Below, piece by piece: positions 1 through 6,129 of a stretch of DNA of 6,129 bases (position 1 is the stretch's first letter; every line of letters begins with the position of its first letter). Both the position numbers and the translations under genes were made by a program. Source of the stretch: CAZJNX01 sp964547415 (GTDB lineage Bacteria > Pseudomonadota > Alphaproteobacteria > Rhizobiales > Amorphaceae); NCBI GenBank assembly GCA_964547415.1, contig CAZJNX010000253.1, positions 1 to 6,129 of the forward strand. The letters are read 5' to 3'. Under the pieces are notes generated by a model. That model worked only from the letters and a program-made list of their open reading frames with translations, was not told where the DNA came from and did not search any database.

Positions 1-1325
1 CCGCGCCGCACGAGCCCCGCGAACAGGAGGCCCGCGTTGAGCCAGCCCGCGAGGCTCGTCGCCGCGGCGATCCCCACGTGGGCGAGCCCCTCCGCCCCGA
101 GGATCATGCCGAAGGCGACCGCGCCCGCCACGTTCACCACCATGCCCGCCCCCGCGAACCACATGGGGCTCGCCGTGTCCTCCCGCGCGAAGAAGGCGGG
201 CGAGAGCACCTTGATGAGGACGAAGGCCGGAAGGCCCGCGCCGAAGGCGGCGAGCGCCAGCGCGGTCATCCGCGCGTCCGCGGCGGTGAAGGCGCCACGC
301 TCGAACAGCACCGTGATGATCTCGTGGGGGATGGCGACGAGGGCGACCGCGGCCGGCAGGGTGAGGAGGAGGGCGAACTCGAGGGCGCGGTTTTGCGTCG
401 CAAGGGCGCCGGCCCCGTCGCCCGAGCGGATGCGGCGGGCAAGGTCCGGCAGGAGGGCGACGCCGATGGCGATGCCCACCACCCCGAGGGGGAGCTGGTA
501 CAGCCGGTCGGCGTAGTAGAGGTAGGAGACGGCGCCGGGCCAGAACGAGGCGACGATGGTGCCGGCCATGATGTTGATCTGGGTGATGCCGCCGGCCGCG
601 ACGCCCGGCAGCCCGAGGCGGACGAGCCGCCTCACCCCCGGTGTCAGCCGCGGCCGCCGGGGCCTCAGGACGAAGCCGTTTCGCCGCACCGCCACCCACA
701 GGAAGGCGAACTGCACGATGCCCGCGGCGAACACCCCCCAGGAGAGCCACCAGCCGGCGGTGGGCGAGCCGCCGACCCCGAACAGGCCGATCGCCGTGAG
801 CACCGCGATGAGGACCACGTTGAGGAGCACCGGCGCGAAGGCGGCCGCCGCGAACCGGTCCACCGTGTTGAGGACCCCCGACAGGAACGCGACGAGGGAC
901 ATGGCCGCGAGGTAGGGAAAGCACACCCGCGTGAAGGCCACGGTGAGGTCGAACGTTTCGCTCTCGCCCGCGGCGAAGCCGGGCGCGAGGACCACGACGA
1001 GGGCGGGCGCGAACAGGAGCGCGGCCGTCGTGAAGACGAGGAGCGCGAGGAGGAGGGCCGAAAGCACCTCCTCCGCGAAGCTCTTGGCGGCCGGCCGCCC
1101 GCCCTCCTCGAGGGCGCGGGCGAACAGGGGAACGAAGGCGGCGTTGAAGGCGCCCTCGGCGAACAGGCGGCGGAAGAGGTTGGGCAGCTTGAAGGCGACG
1201 AAGAAGGCGTCCGCGATCGGCCCCGCGCCGAGGAAGGCGGCGATCAGGATGTCGCGCACGAAGCCGAGGACGCGGCTCGCCATGGTGAAGGCGCCGACGG
1301 TGGCGAAGTTCCTCAGGAGGTTCAT
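1..1325 (-). CDS. murJ: Lipid II flippase MurJ (MviN), 3' end cut by window edge
   Basis: MurJ moves the lipid-linked peptidoglycan precursor lipid II across the inner membrane; it belongs to the MOP exporter superfamily. Reading the minus strand from ATG at 1325 gives 441 uninterrupted codons up to the window edge. The family is about 510-530 residues, so roughly the last 70-90 residues, with the final membrane helices, lie outside. The N-terminus MNLLRNF matches the E. coli start MNLLKSL, which fixes the start although the upstream region offers only a weak G-rich Shine-Dalgarno. Family blocks seen are SRVLGFVRD (17-25), ADAFFVAFKLPNLFRR (38-53), FAEGAFNAAFVP (55-66), APVLLN (164-169) and YYADRLYQLP (270-279). 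Arg18, Arg24, Asp39, Arg52 and Arg274 align with E. coli Arg18, Arg24, Asp39, Arg52 and Arg270, which line the transport cavity. Many hydrophobic helices are visible throughout. It starts 45 nt after glnD and is probably cotranscribed with it. I see no frameshift. Confidence 0.97.
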   Translation of the reverse strand, partial: MNLLRNFATVGAFTMASRVLGFVRDILIAAFLGAGPIADAFFVAFKLPNLFRRLFAEGAFNAAFVPLFARALEEGGRPAAKSFAEEVLSALLLALLVFTTAALLFAPALVVVLAPGFAAGESETFDLTVAFTRVCFPYLAAMSLVAFLSGVLNTVDRFAAAAFAPVLLNVVLIAVLTAIGLFGVGGSPTAGWWLSWGVFAAGIVQFAFLWVAVRRNGFVLRPRRPRLTPGVRRLVRLGLPGVAAGGITQINIMAGTIVASFWPGAVSYLYYADRLYQLPLGVVGIAIGVALLPDLARRIRSGDGAGALATQNRALEFALLLTLPAAVALVAIPHEIITVLFERGAFTAADARMTALALAAFGAGLPAFVLIKVLSPAFFAREDTASPMWFAGAGMVVNVAGAVAFGMILGAEGLAHVGIAAATSLAGWLNAGLLFAGLVRR

Positions 1326-1370
1326 CGCCCCGTACCCCCGCCAGCGGGTGCCCCGGGCACGGGCGCGCCG

Positions 1371-4175
1371 TCAGTCACGGGCCGCCGCCGCCGTTCCGCC
1401 CTTGCGGGCGCTGAGGAGGGCGCGGCGGATCTTCGCCCGGCTCGCCGGATGGGCGATCTTCCCGCCGGTCCCGTTGGTCACGTAGAAGACGTCCACCGCC
1501 CGCTCGCCGAAGGTGGCGAGGCGCGCGGAACGGATGTTGAGGCCGAGGTCGGCGATCTTGCGTGTCACGTCGTGGAACAGGCCCGGCCGGTCGAGGCCGG
1601 ACACCTCGATGGCGGTGTAGCGGTCCGACCAGTCGTTGGAGACCACCACGTCGTTCTCCGGGCTGAAGGTCTCGGCCGGGGCGGGGCCGAGGCGGCGCTC
1701 GCGGATCTCCGGCAGGCGCGCGTTCTCCTCGATGGCGCGGGTGATGAGCTCGGACACGCGGCGGGCGCGGCGCAGCTCGTCCTCGGAGCTCTCGAACTCC
1801 CGCGAGATCGCGAAGGTGTCCACCACGACCCCGTCCGTGGTGGTGAAGATCTCCGCGAACACGATGTTGGCGCCGGCGACCGCACAGGCGCGCGCCACGA
1901 TGGCGAGGAGGCCGTGGACGTCGGGCGCGATCAGGGTGATCTCGGTGACGTCCTTCTCCGGCTCGACCCGCACGCCCGTCCAAACGGCCGCGCCCGCCGC
2001 CTCCGCCTCCTGCAGGAGCGCGTGGTGGTAGAGCTTGTCGTCGAGGGCGACGCGCAGCCAGTAGGCGTCGGCGTGGCGGGCGAGGGCGCGCTCCACCTCG
2101 GCCTTGGGCTTGCCCTCGAGGGCGGCGCGGAAGCGCTCCCTCGCGGCCGCGAGGCGCTGGTCCCGGGACATGCGGGAGTGGCCGGCGGTGAGCACGAGCT
2201 CGGTCTCGGAGTAAAGGACGTTGAGCAGCTGGCTCTTCCAGCCGTTCCAGGTGCCCGGGCCGACGGCGTCGATGTCGGCCTCGGTCAGGATCTCGAGGAG
2301 CTTCAGCCGCTCCGGCGACTGGGTGACGGCGGCGAAGTCCCGGATGGTCTTGGGGTCCGACAGGTCCCGCGACTGGGCGGTGATCGACATGACGAGGTGG
2401 TTCTCGACGAGCCAGGCGACCGTCTCGGTCTCCGAGGCAGACATGCCGAGGCGCGGGCACAGGGACCGGGCGATCGCCGCGCCCGCTTGCGAGTGGTCCT
2501 CCGGCCGCCCCTTGGCGATGTCGTGGAGGAGCATGGCGACGTAGAGGACGCGGCGGTTCGAGACCGTCTTCATCAGCTCGGTGGCGAGCGGGTGGGCCTC
2601 CCGCGCGCGGCCCTGGTCGATGGCGGCGAGGATGCCGACGGCGCGGATCAGGTGCTCGTCCACCGTGTAGTGGTGGTACATGTTGAACTGCATCATTGCG
2701 ACCACCTTGCCGAAGTCCGGCAGGAAGCGGCCGAGGACGCCGGTCTCGTTCATGTGGCGCAGGACGACGGACGGGTCCCCCCGCGCGGTCAGCACCTCGA
2801 GGAACAGGCGGTTCGCCTCCTGGCTGGCGCGCACGGCGTGATCCACGCGGCGCAGCGAGCGGCGGATGGCGCGCATCGCCTCGGGGTGCAGGTCGAGGTC
2901 GTGCTTCTGGGCGAGGCGGAAGATGCGGATGATGTTGACCGGGTCGCGGGCGAACACCTCCGGGTCCGCCATGTTGATCCGGTAGCGGTCGATCACGAAG
3001 TCGGTGGAGGGCAGGCGCCGGCGCCGCCGCATCTCCACCAGCGGCGACAGGAAGCGGTCGAGCCGGGGCGGCTTCTTGACGTGCTCGTCCTCCAGCGCCG
3101 CGCACAGGATGCGGGTGAGGTCGCCCACGTCCTTGGCGGTCAGGAAGTAGTGCTTCATGAAGCGCTCCACGTCCGACAGCCCGCTGCGGGAGGTGTAGCC
3201 GAGGCGCGCGGCGATCTCGCGCTGGACGTCGAAGCTGAGGCGCTCCTCGGCCCGCTTCGTCACGAAGTGGAGGTGGCAGCGCACCGCCCACAGGAAGTCC
3301 GCGCACTTGCGGAAACGGCGGGTTTCGGCGGCGGAGAAGACGCCCGCCTTGACGAGGCCGGCGGTGGTGCGCACGCGGAAGGCGTACTTGGCGATCCAGA
3401 ACAGGGTGTCGAGGTCGCGCAGGCCGCCCTTCCCCTCCTTCACGTTGGGCTCGACCAGGTAGCGGGAAGTGCCCTGCTTGCGGTGGCGCGTGTCCCGCTC
3501 GGCGAGCTTGGCGGCGATGAACTCGGGCGCGGTGCCGCGCATCACGGCGGTGTCGAAGCGCTCGAACAGGGCGTCGGCGAGCTCGTCCTGGCCGGTGACG
3601 AGGCGCGCCTCGAGGAGGGCGGTGCGGATCGTCATGTCGGCGCGGGCCTGGCGGATGCACTCGTCCACCGAGCGGGTCGCGTGGCCCACCTTCAGGCCCA
3701 TGTCCCACAGGAGGTACAGCGTCGTCTCGACGATGTTCTCCACCCACGGCGTCTGCTTGTAGGGAAACAGGAACAACAGGTCGATGTCCGAGCCGGGGGC
3801 GAGGGTCCCGCGCCCGTAGCCGCCGGTGGCGAGGATGGCGATGCGCTCGCCCGAGGAGCGGTTGTCGACCCGGTAGACGTGGCGGGCGGCGAGGTGGGCG
3901 GCGGCCGTCACGATGGCGTCCTGCCCCGCCGAGATGCGGCGGGCGCAGGCAAGGCCGCTCCCCTCCTCGAGGAGGAACCGCTCGGCGTCGTCCAGGATGG
4001 CGGCGCGGGTCGCCTTCAGGGCCTTCAGGACGGCGGGCCGGGCCTTGCCCCAGTCGCCGCCCGCCGCCCGGACGATCTCCGACAGGGAGTCCGACAGGGC
4101 CGCCGCGTCGGGCGGGAAGCGCTCGGGCGCCGTCCATTCGGGCGGCGTGTCCGCCTTCGCCATCGCCATGGTCAT
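1371..4175 (-). CDS. glnD: Bifunctional [protein-PII] uridylyltransferase / uridylyl-removing enzyme GlnD
   Basis: GlnD is the cytosolic nitrogen sensor. It uridylylates PII proteins (GlnB/GlnK) when glutamine is low and removes UMP when glutamine is high, which controls glutamine synthetase and nitrogen gene expression. The 934-residue product is full length for an alphaproteobacterial GlnD. The nucleotidyltransferase domain has GGYGRG (118-123) followed by the metal-binding DID (130-132). The conserved block EGKGGLRDLDTLFW is at 247-260. An HD hydrolase domain follows, with LLHDIAKG (His551-Asp552), His561 and ENHLVMS (His593), which should carry the uridylyl-removing activity. Two C-terminal ACT domains, near 744-820 and 853-925, are the expected glutamine sensors. 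All key residues are present, so both activities should be intact. The ATG at 4175 is chosen because AAGGGA ends 10 nt upstream; the in-frame ATGs at 4169 and 4163 are possible alternatives with worse spacing. It lies 33 nt after hemW and 45 nt before murJ. It ends in TGA. Confidence 0.98.
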   Translation of the reverse strand: MTMAMAKADTPPEWTAPERFPPDAAALSDSLSEIVRAAGGDWGKARPAVLKALKATRAAILDDAERFLLEEGSGLACARRISAGQDAIVTAAAHLAARHVYRVDNRSSGERIAILATGGYGRGTLAPGSDIDLLFLFPYKQTPWVENIVETTLYLLWDMGLKVGHATRSVDECIRQARADMTIRTALLEARLVTGQDELADALFERFDTAVMRGTAPEFIAAKLAERDTRHRKQGTSRYLVEPNVKEGKGGLRDLDTLFWIAKYAFRVRTTAGLVKAGVFSAAETRRFRKCADFLWAVRCHLHFVTKRAEERLSFDVQREIAARLGYTSRSGLSDVERFMKHYFLTAKDVGDLTRILCAALEDEHVKKPPRLDRFLSPLVEMRRRRRLPSTDFVIDRYRINMADPEVFARDPVNIIRIFRLAQKHDLDLHPEAMRAIRRSLRRVDHAVRASQEANRLFLEVLTARGDPSVVLRHMNETGVLGRFLPDFGKVVAMMQFNMYHHYTVDEHLIRAVGILAAIDQGRAREAHPLATELMKTVSNRRVLYVAMLLHDIAKGRPEDHSQAGAAIARSLCPRLGMSASETETVAWLVENHLVMSITAQSRDLSDPKTIRDFAAVTQSPERLKLLEILTEADIDAVGPGTWNGWKSQLLNVLYSETELVLTAGHSRMSRDQRLAAARERFRAALEGKPKAEVERALARHADAYWLRVALDDKLYHHALLQEAEAAGAAVWTGVRVEPEKDVTEITLIAPDVHGLLAIVARACAVAGANIVFAEIFTTTDGVVVDTFAISREFESSEDELRRARRVSELITRAIEENARLPEIRERRLGPAPAETFSPENDVVVSNDWSDRYTAIEVSGLDRPGLFHDVTRKIADLGLNIRSARLATFGERAVDVFYVTNGTGGKIAHPASRAKIRRALLSARKGGTAAAARD

Positions 4176-4185
4176 GACCGGCCGT

Positions 4186-4191
4186 TCCCTT
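4186..4191 (-). promoter_or_regulatory. Probable Shine-Dalgarno of glnD
   Basis: On the minus strand AAGGGA lies in the 33-nt gap after the hemW stop, 10 nt before the ATG at 4175. It is moderate in strength. It favours the first of three closely spaced in-frame ATGs (4175, 4169, 4163). I see no separate promoter in this gap, which agrees with cotranscription from hemW. Confidence 0.55.
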
Positions 4192-4208
4192 CTTCGCGGG
4201 TCGTCGCC

Positions 4209-5405
4209 TCAGCCCGAGAGCGCCCGCAGCACCGCGTCCAGAACGAGCCGCCCGCGCGCTGTGACGGCGAGGCGGCCCGGCGACGGCCGGACGAGGAAGC
4301 CGTCCTCGACGAGCGGGTCGACCCGCTCGTCCGGCAGCGGCCGGCCCGCGAGGCGGGCGTGGCGGGCAAGGTCCAGCCCTTCGGCGAGGCGCAGGCCCAT
4401 GACGAGGAACTCGTCGGCGACCGCCTCCCCATCCAGCGGCTCGTCCTCCACCAGGCCGTGGCCGTCCGCCTCCACCCGCTCGAGCCAGCGCTCCGGGTGG
4501 CGCTCGGCGAGGGTGGCGACCCGCCGGCCGTCCGCCTCCAGCCGTCCGTGGGCGCCCGGGCCCGCGCCGACCCAGCTACCCGCGCGCCAGTAGACCAGAT
4601 TGTGCCGGCACTCGAAACCGGGGCGAGCGTAGTTGGAGATCTCGTACGGCACGAGGCCGTGGCCGGCCGCCACCTCGGCCGTCGCTTCGTAGAGGTCGGC
4701 CGCGAGCTCCGGCTCGGGCGTCGCGAGGCGGCCCGCGGCGTGCAGGGCGGCGAACGGCGTGCCGGGCTCGATGGTGAGCTGGTAAAGGGACACGTGGGCG
4801 CCCGCCCGCGAGAGGAGCTCGGAGAGTTCGGCCCGCCAGGCGGCGACGTCCTGCCCGGGGCGGGCGTAGATCATGTCGCACGACACGTTCTCGAAGACGG
4901 CCGCGGCGGTGGCGAGGGCGGCGCGGGCGGTGGCGGCGTCGTGGAGGCGCCCGAGGGACTTGAGGTCCCGGTCCACGAGGGACTGGACGCCGAGGGACAG
5001 GCGGTTGACGCCGGCCGCCCGATAGCCGGCGAACCGGCTCCGCTCCACGCTCGACGGGTTCGCCTCGAGGGTGATCTCGACCGCCGGATCGACCGGCCAC
5101 AGGCGGTGGATCGCGGCCAGGATGCGCTCCACCGTGGCGGGCTCCATCAAGGACGGGGTCCCGCCACCGAGGAAGACGCTGCCGACGGGAAGGGGCCCCG
5201 TGCGCGCGCGGAAGGCGGCGAGCTCCCGTTCGAAGGCGGCGGCGAAGCGCGCCTGATCGGGCGGGGCGTGGCGCACGTGGCTGTTGAAGTCGCAGTAGGG
5301 GCACTTCGACTGGCAGAACGGCCAGTGGACGTAAATCGCGAAGCCGCCCTCCGGCGCGGCGTCGTCGCCGGCCGCGGGCCGTTCCAGCGTTTCGAGCCCC
5401 GTCAT
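4209..5405 (-). CDS. hemW: Radical SAM family heme chaperone HemW
   Basis: HemW is a HemN-like radical SAM protein that binds heme and hands it to client proteins of the respiratory chain. It was formerly annotated as oxygen-independent coproporphyrinogen III oxidase. The 398-residue product fits the family length. The [4Fe-4S]/SAM motif is CQSKCPYC (Cys31, Cys35, Cys38), followed by DFNSH. Phe40 stands where true HemN has a fourth cysteine, which favours HemW. Other marks are GGGTPS (80-85, the SAM-binding glycine motif), LEANPSS (113-119), SLGVQS (137-142), ARPGQ (181-185), YEISNYA (254-260) and HNLVYW (268-273), the HNxxYW motif associated with heme binding in HemW. The C-terminal HemW domain covers about 325-395. 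The start at 5405 is supported by the strong Shine-Dalgarno AGAGGAG 7 nt upstream and by homology beginning near residue 22. The frame is open further upstream only because of GC bias. It is the first gene of a probable hemW-glnD-murJ transcript. Confidence 0.96.
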   Translation of the reverse strand: MTGLETLERPAAGDDAAPEGGFAIYVHWPFCQSKCPYCDFNSHVRHAPPDQARFAAAFERELAAFRARTGPLPVGSVFLGGGTPSLMEPATVERILAAIHRLWPVDPAVEITLEANPSSVERSRFAGYRAAGVNRLSLGVQSLVDRDLKSLGRLHDAATARAALATAAAVFENVSCDMIYARPGQDVAAWRAELSELLSRAGAHVSLYQLTIEPGTPFAALHAAGRLATPEPELAADLYEATAEVAAGHGLVPYEISNYARPGFECRHNLVYWRAGSWVGAGPGAHGRLEADGRRVATLAERHPERWLERVEADGHGLVEDEPLDGEAVADEFLVMGLRLAEGLDLARHARLAGRPLPDERVDPLVEDGFLVRPSPGRLAVTARGRLVLDAVLRALSG

Positions 5406-5412
5406 CGTCCAA

Positions 5413-5419
5413 CTCCTCT
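5413..5419 (-). promoter_or_regulatory. Shine-Dalgarno of hemW
   Basis: On the minus strand AGAGGAG stands 7 nt before the ATG at 5405. It is the best ribosome binding site in the window and decides the hemW start against the long in-frame extension that would begin at 5798. Confidence 0.85.
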
Positions 5420-5638
5420 TTCCGTCCCGGCCGCGCCCTTGCGCCCCGTCATCCCGGCCGTGGCGCTTCGGCGCGGGCGGCGCTCCGCGGGCCGGCTTTG
5501 CCGCGACCCCCGCGCGCCCGCGATCCTGCGGCCGACGCTTCGCGGCGGATCCGCCCGGTCCGCGCACAAGCGCACCCCGGGGTCGCCCGGGTGCGGAGGG
5601 TCCGCCCCGTCGGACGGGAGCCGGCCGCAAGGCGAACC

Positions 5639-5669
5639 GGCGCCGGGCGCTGCACCTTGCCCCGGCGCC
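5639..5669. repeat. 9-bp inverted repeat (hairpin) upstream of hemW
   Basis: GGCGCCGGG at 5639-5647 is the exact reverse complement of CCCGGCGCC at 5661-5669, with a 13-nt loop. It is the longest perfect hairpin arm I noticed in the region. No T-run follows on either strand, so it is not a standard intrinsic terminator. It could be an RNA structure, a protein site, or chance in very GC-rich DNA. Confidence 0.4.
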
Positions 5670-5875
5670 CTCCGCCGTCCCGCCGCGCGGCGAGCTGCCG
5701 CGGGCCGGTGCGCGTTGGCGAGCACCTCCCGTCGGCGGGGTCCGCCTGTACCACATCGGCCGCCCGCTGCCCTGCGCAAGCCCTTGCGGCGTCGCCATCG
5801 GGCGCGTGGCGGTCGAGGGGCGCTCGAAGGGCCCGCGCGGCTGCCGCCTTCGCGCCCGCGCGATCGTTTACCCGC

Positions 5876-6129
5876 CCGGCGCGCCACGGCCGGCCGGAGA
5901 TCTTCAACACCGACCAGGGCAGCCGGTTCACCAGTCCGCGCTTCACCGACGTCCTCCTCGAGGCCGGCGTCAAGATCTCGATGGACGGCAAGGGACGATG
6001 GATGGACAACGTGTTCATCGAACGGCTCTGGCGGTCGCTGAAGGTCGCGTGCGTGTCCCTCCACGCCTTCGAGGCCGGCTCCGAGGCACGGGCCGGGATC
6101 GGACGGTGGATGACCGACTACAACGCCGA
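5876..6129 (+). pseudogene. IS3-family transposase OrfB, 5'-truncated C-terminal remnant (runs off window)
   Basis: The plus-strand frame with codons beginning at 5876, 5879 and so on encodes the end of an IS3-family DDE transposase (rve/integrase catalytic core). The match starts at about ARHGRPEIF (5879-5905) and continues without a stop to the window edge. TDQGSRFTS holds the second catalytic Asp (5912-5914). VFIERLWRSLK holds the catalytic Glu (6020-6022). Exactly 35 residues lie between them, which is the DD(35)E spacing of this family. Further family signatures are ISMDGKGRWMDN and EARAGIGRWMTDYN. The first catalytic Asp, the N-terminal part of OrfB, OrfA and the left inverted repeat are not found upstream, so the copy looks decayed and unable to transpose. 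The last roughly 40 residues and the right end would lie beyond 6129. It points away from hemW. The subgroup is uncertain. Confidence 0.85.

Larger units (their letters stand above)
5406..5875. other. GC-rich region upstream of hemW without a recognisable gene
   Basis: About 470 nt separate the hemW start from the IS3 remnant. Frames here are open because the DNA is almost free of A/T-rich stop codons. Their translations are Arg/Ala/Gly/Pro-rich and low in complexity, and I recognise no protein family. The hemW promoter must lie here or further right, yet I see no convincing -35/-10 pair on the minus strand. Small inverted repeats include a 12-bp perfect palindrome GGCGGATCCGCC at 5544-5555, CGCACCC/GGGTGCG at 5571-5577 and 5589-5595, GTCCG/CGGAC at 5600-5604 and 5611-5615, and a GCGC-TTCG-GCGC tetraloop hairpin at 5463-5474. 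At this GC content such repeats are partly expected by chance. Confidence 0.6.

Noticed and set aside
1313..1325. Shine-Dalgarno-like AGGAGG on the plus strand next to the murJ start
   Set aside because: It is the complement of the first murJ codons (AACCTCCTG) and no plausible plus-strand gene begins after it.
1348..1369. GC-rich inverted repeats (GTGCC...GGCAC and GGCGCGCC) in the glnD-murJ gap as a terminator
   Set aside because: The stem is short, there is no T-run on the minus strand, and murJ follows immediately, so a terminator is unlikely.
4209..5405. Annotation as oxygen-independent coproporphyrinogen III oxidase HemN
   Set aside because: The motif is CQSKCPYC followed by Asp-Phe, so the fourth cysteine of HemN is absent. 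The HNxxYW motif and the HemW-type C-terminal domain are present.
5406..5798. N-terminal extension of HemW by 131 residues starting at 5798
   Set aside because: The extension is Arg/Ala/Gly/Pro-rich with no recognisable domain. HemW proteins do not carry such a region, and the ATG at 5405 has a strong Shine-Dalgarno at proper spacing.
5812..5840. Possible frameshifted upstream piece of the IS3 transposase (codons resembling the VEALEEAL block before ARHGRPE)
   Set aside because: Only a handful of residues look similar, the frame and the distance to 5879 do not fit, and GC-rich Ala/Leu/Glu codons make such resemblance likely by chance.
5735..5890. Plus-strand peptide reading VGGVRLYHIGRPLPC and onward, just before the IS remnant
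   Set aside because: It is slightly less biased than its surroundings but has no clear start with a ribosome binding site, matches no family I know, and runs into the IS remnant in a different frame.
78..6041. A 1,987-codon plus-strand open frame that could be called a giant protein
   Set aside because: It is exactly antisense and in phase with hemW, glnD and murJ, whose minus-strand products show unmistakable family motifs. Its own translation is compositionally biased, has no recognisable domain, and its 3' end overlaps the IS3 remnant in the wrong frame.
1..6129. tRNA, rRNA, CRISPR array, toxin-antitoxin, defence or prophage elements
   Set aside because: Reading both strands I saw no cloverleaf, no regular direct-repeat array and no protein motifs of such systems; the window is housekeeping genes plus an IS remnant.

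Overview
The window is chromosomal DNA of very high GC content (roughly 70 % or more by eye). It comes from a bacterium that is most probably an alphaproteobacterium, likely of the Hyphomicrobiales (Rhizobiales). The evidence is the base composition, the strong G/C preference at third codon positions, the Alphaproteobacteria-like protein sequences, and the glnD-murJ pairing, which is typical of that class. In gammaproteobacteria glnD usually sits beside map and dapD instead. The genus cannot be fixed from this sequence.

Layout in order of transcription: three intact-looking housekeeping genes lie head to tail on the minus strand. hemW (5405 to 4209) encodes a radical-SAM family heme chaperone. 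After 33 nt comes glnD (4175 to 1371), the bifunctional PII uridylyltransferase / uridylyl-removing enzyme. After 45 nt more comes murJ (1325 leftward, running off the window edge), the lipid II flippase. The short gaps, common strand and lack of any terminator-like structure between them suggest one transcript. The three proteins serve different processes: heme delivery, nitrogen-status signalling, and peptidoglycan precursor export. The group is therefore best seen as a housekeeping cluster rather than a pathway.

Upstream of hemW, about 470 nt (5406-5878) carries no gene I can recognise. It is extremely GC-rich and holds several small inverted repeats. At the right edge, on the plus strand and pointing away from hemW, is the C-terminal part of an IS3-family transposase (OrfB, about 5876 to the window end). 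It has the second Asp and the Glu of the DDE triad, but the first Asp and everything before it are missing. This looks like an IS remnant.

I found no new biological system here. The most distinctive feature is a compositional one. All three genes share one reading phase, are separated only by two TGA codons, and never use TTA, CTA or TCA codons. This leaves a stop-free antisense frame of nearly 6 kb that could easily be misannotated as a giant protein.
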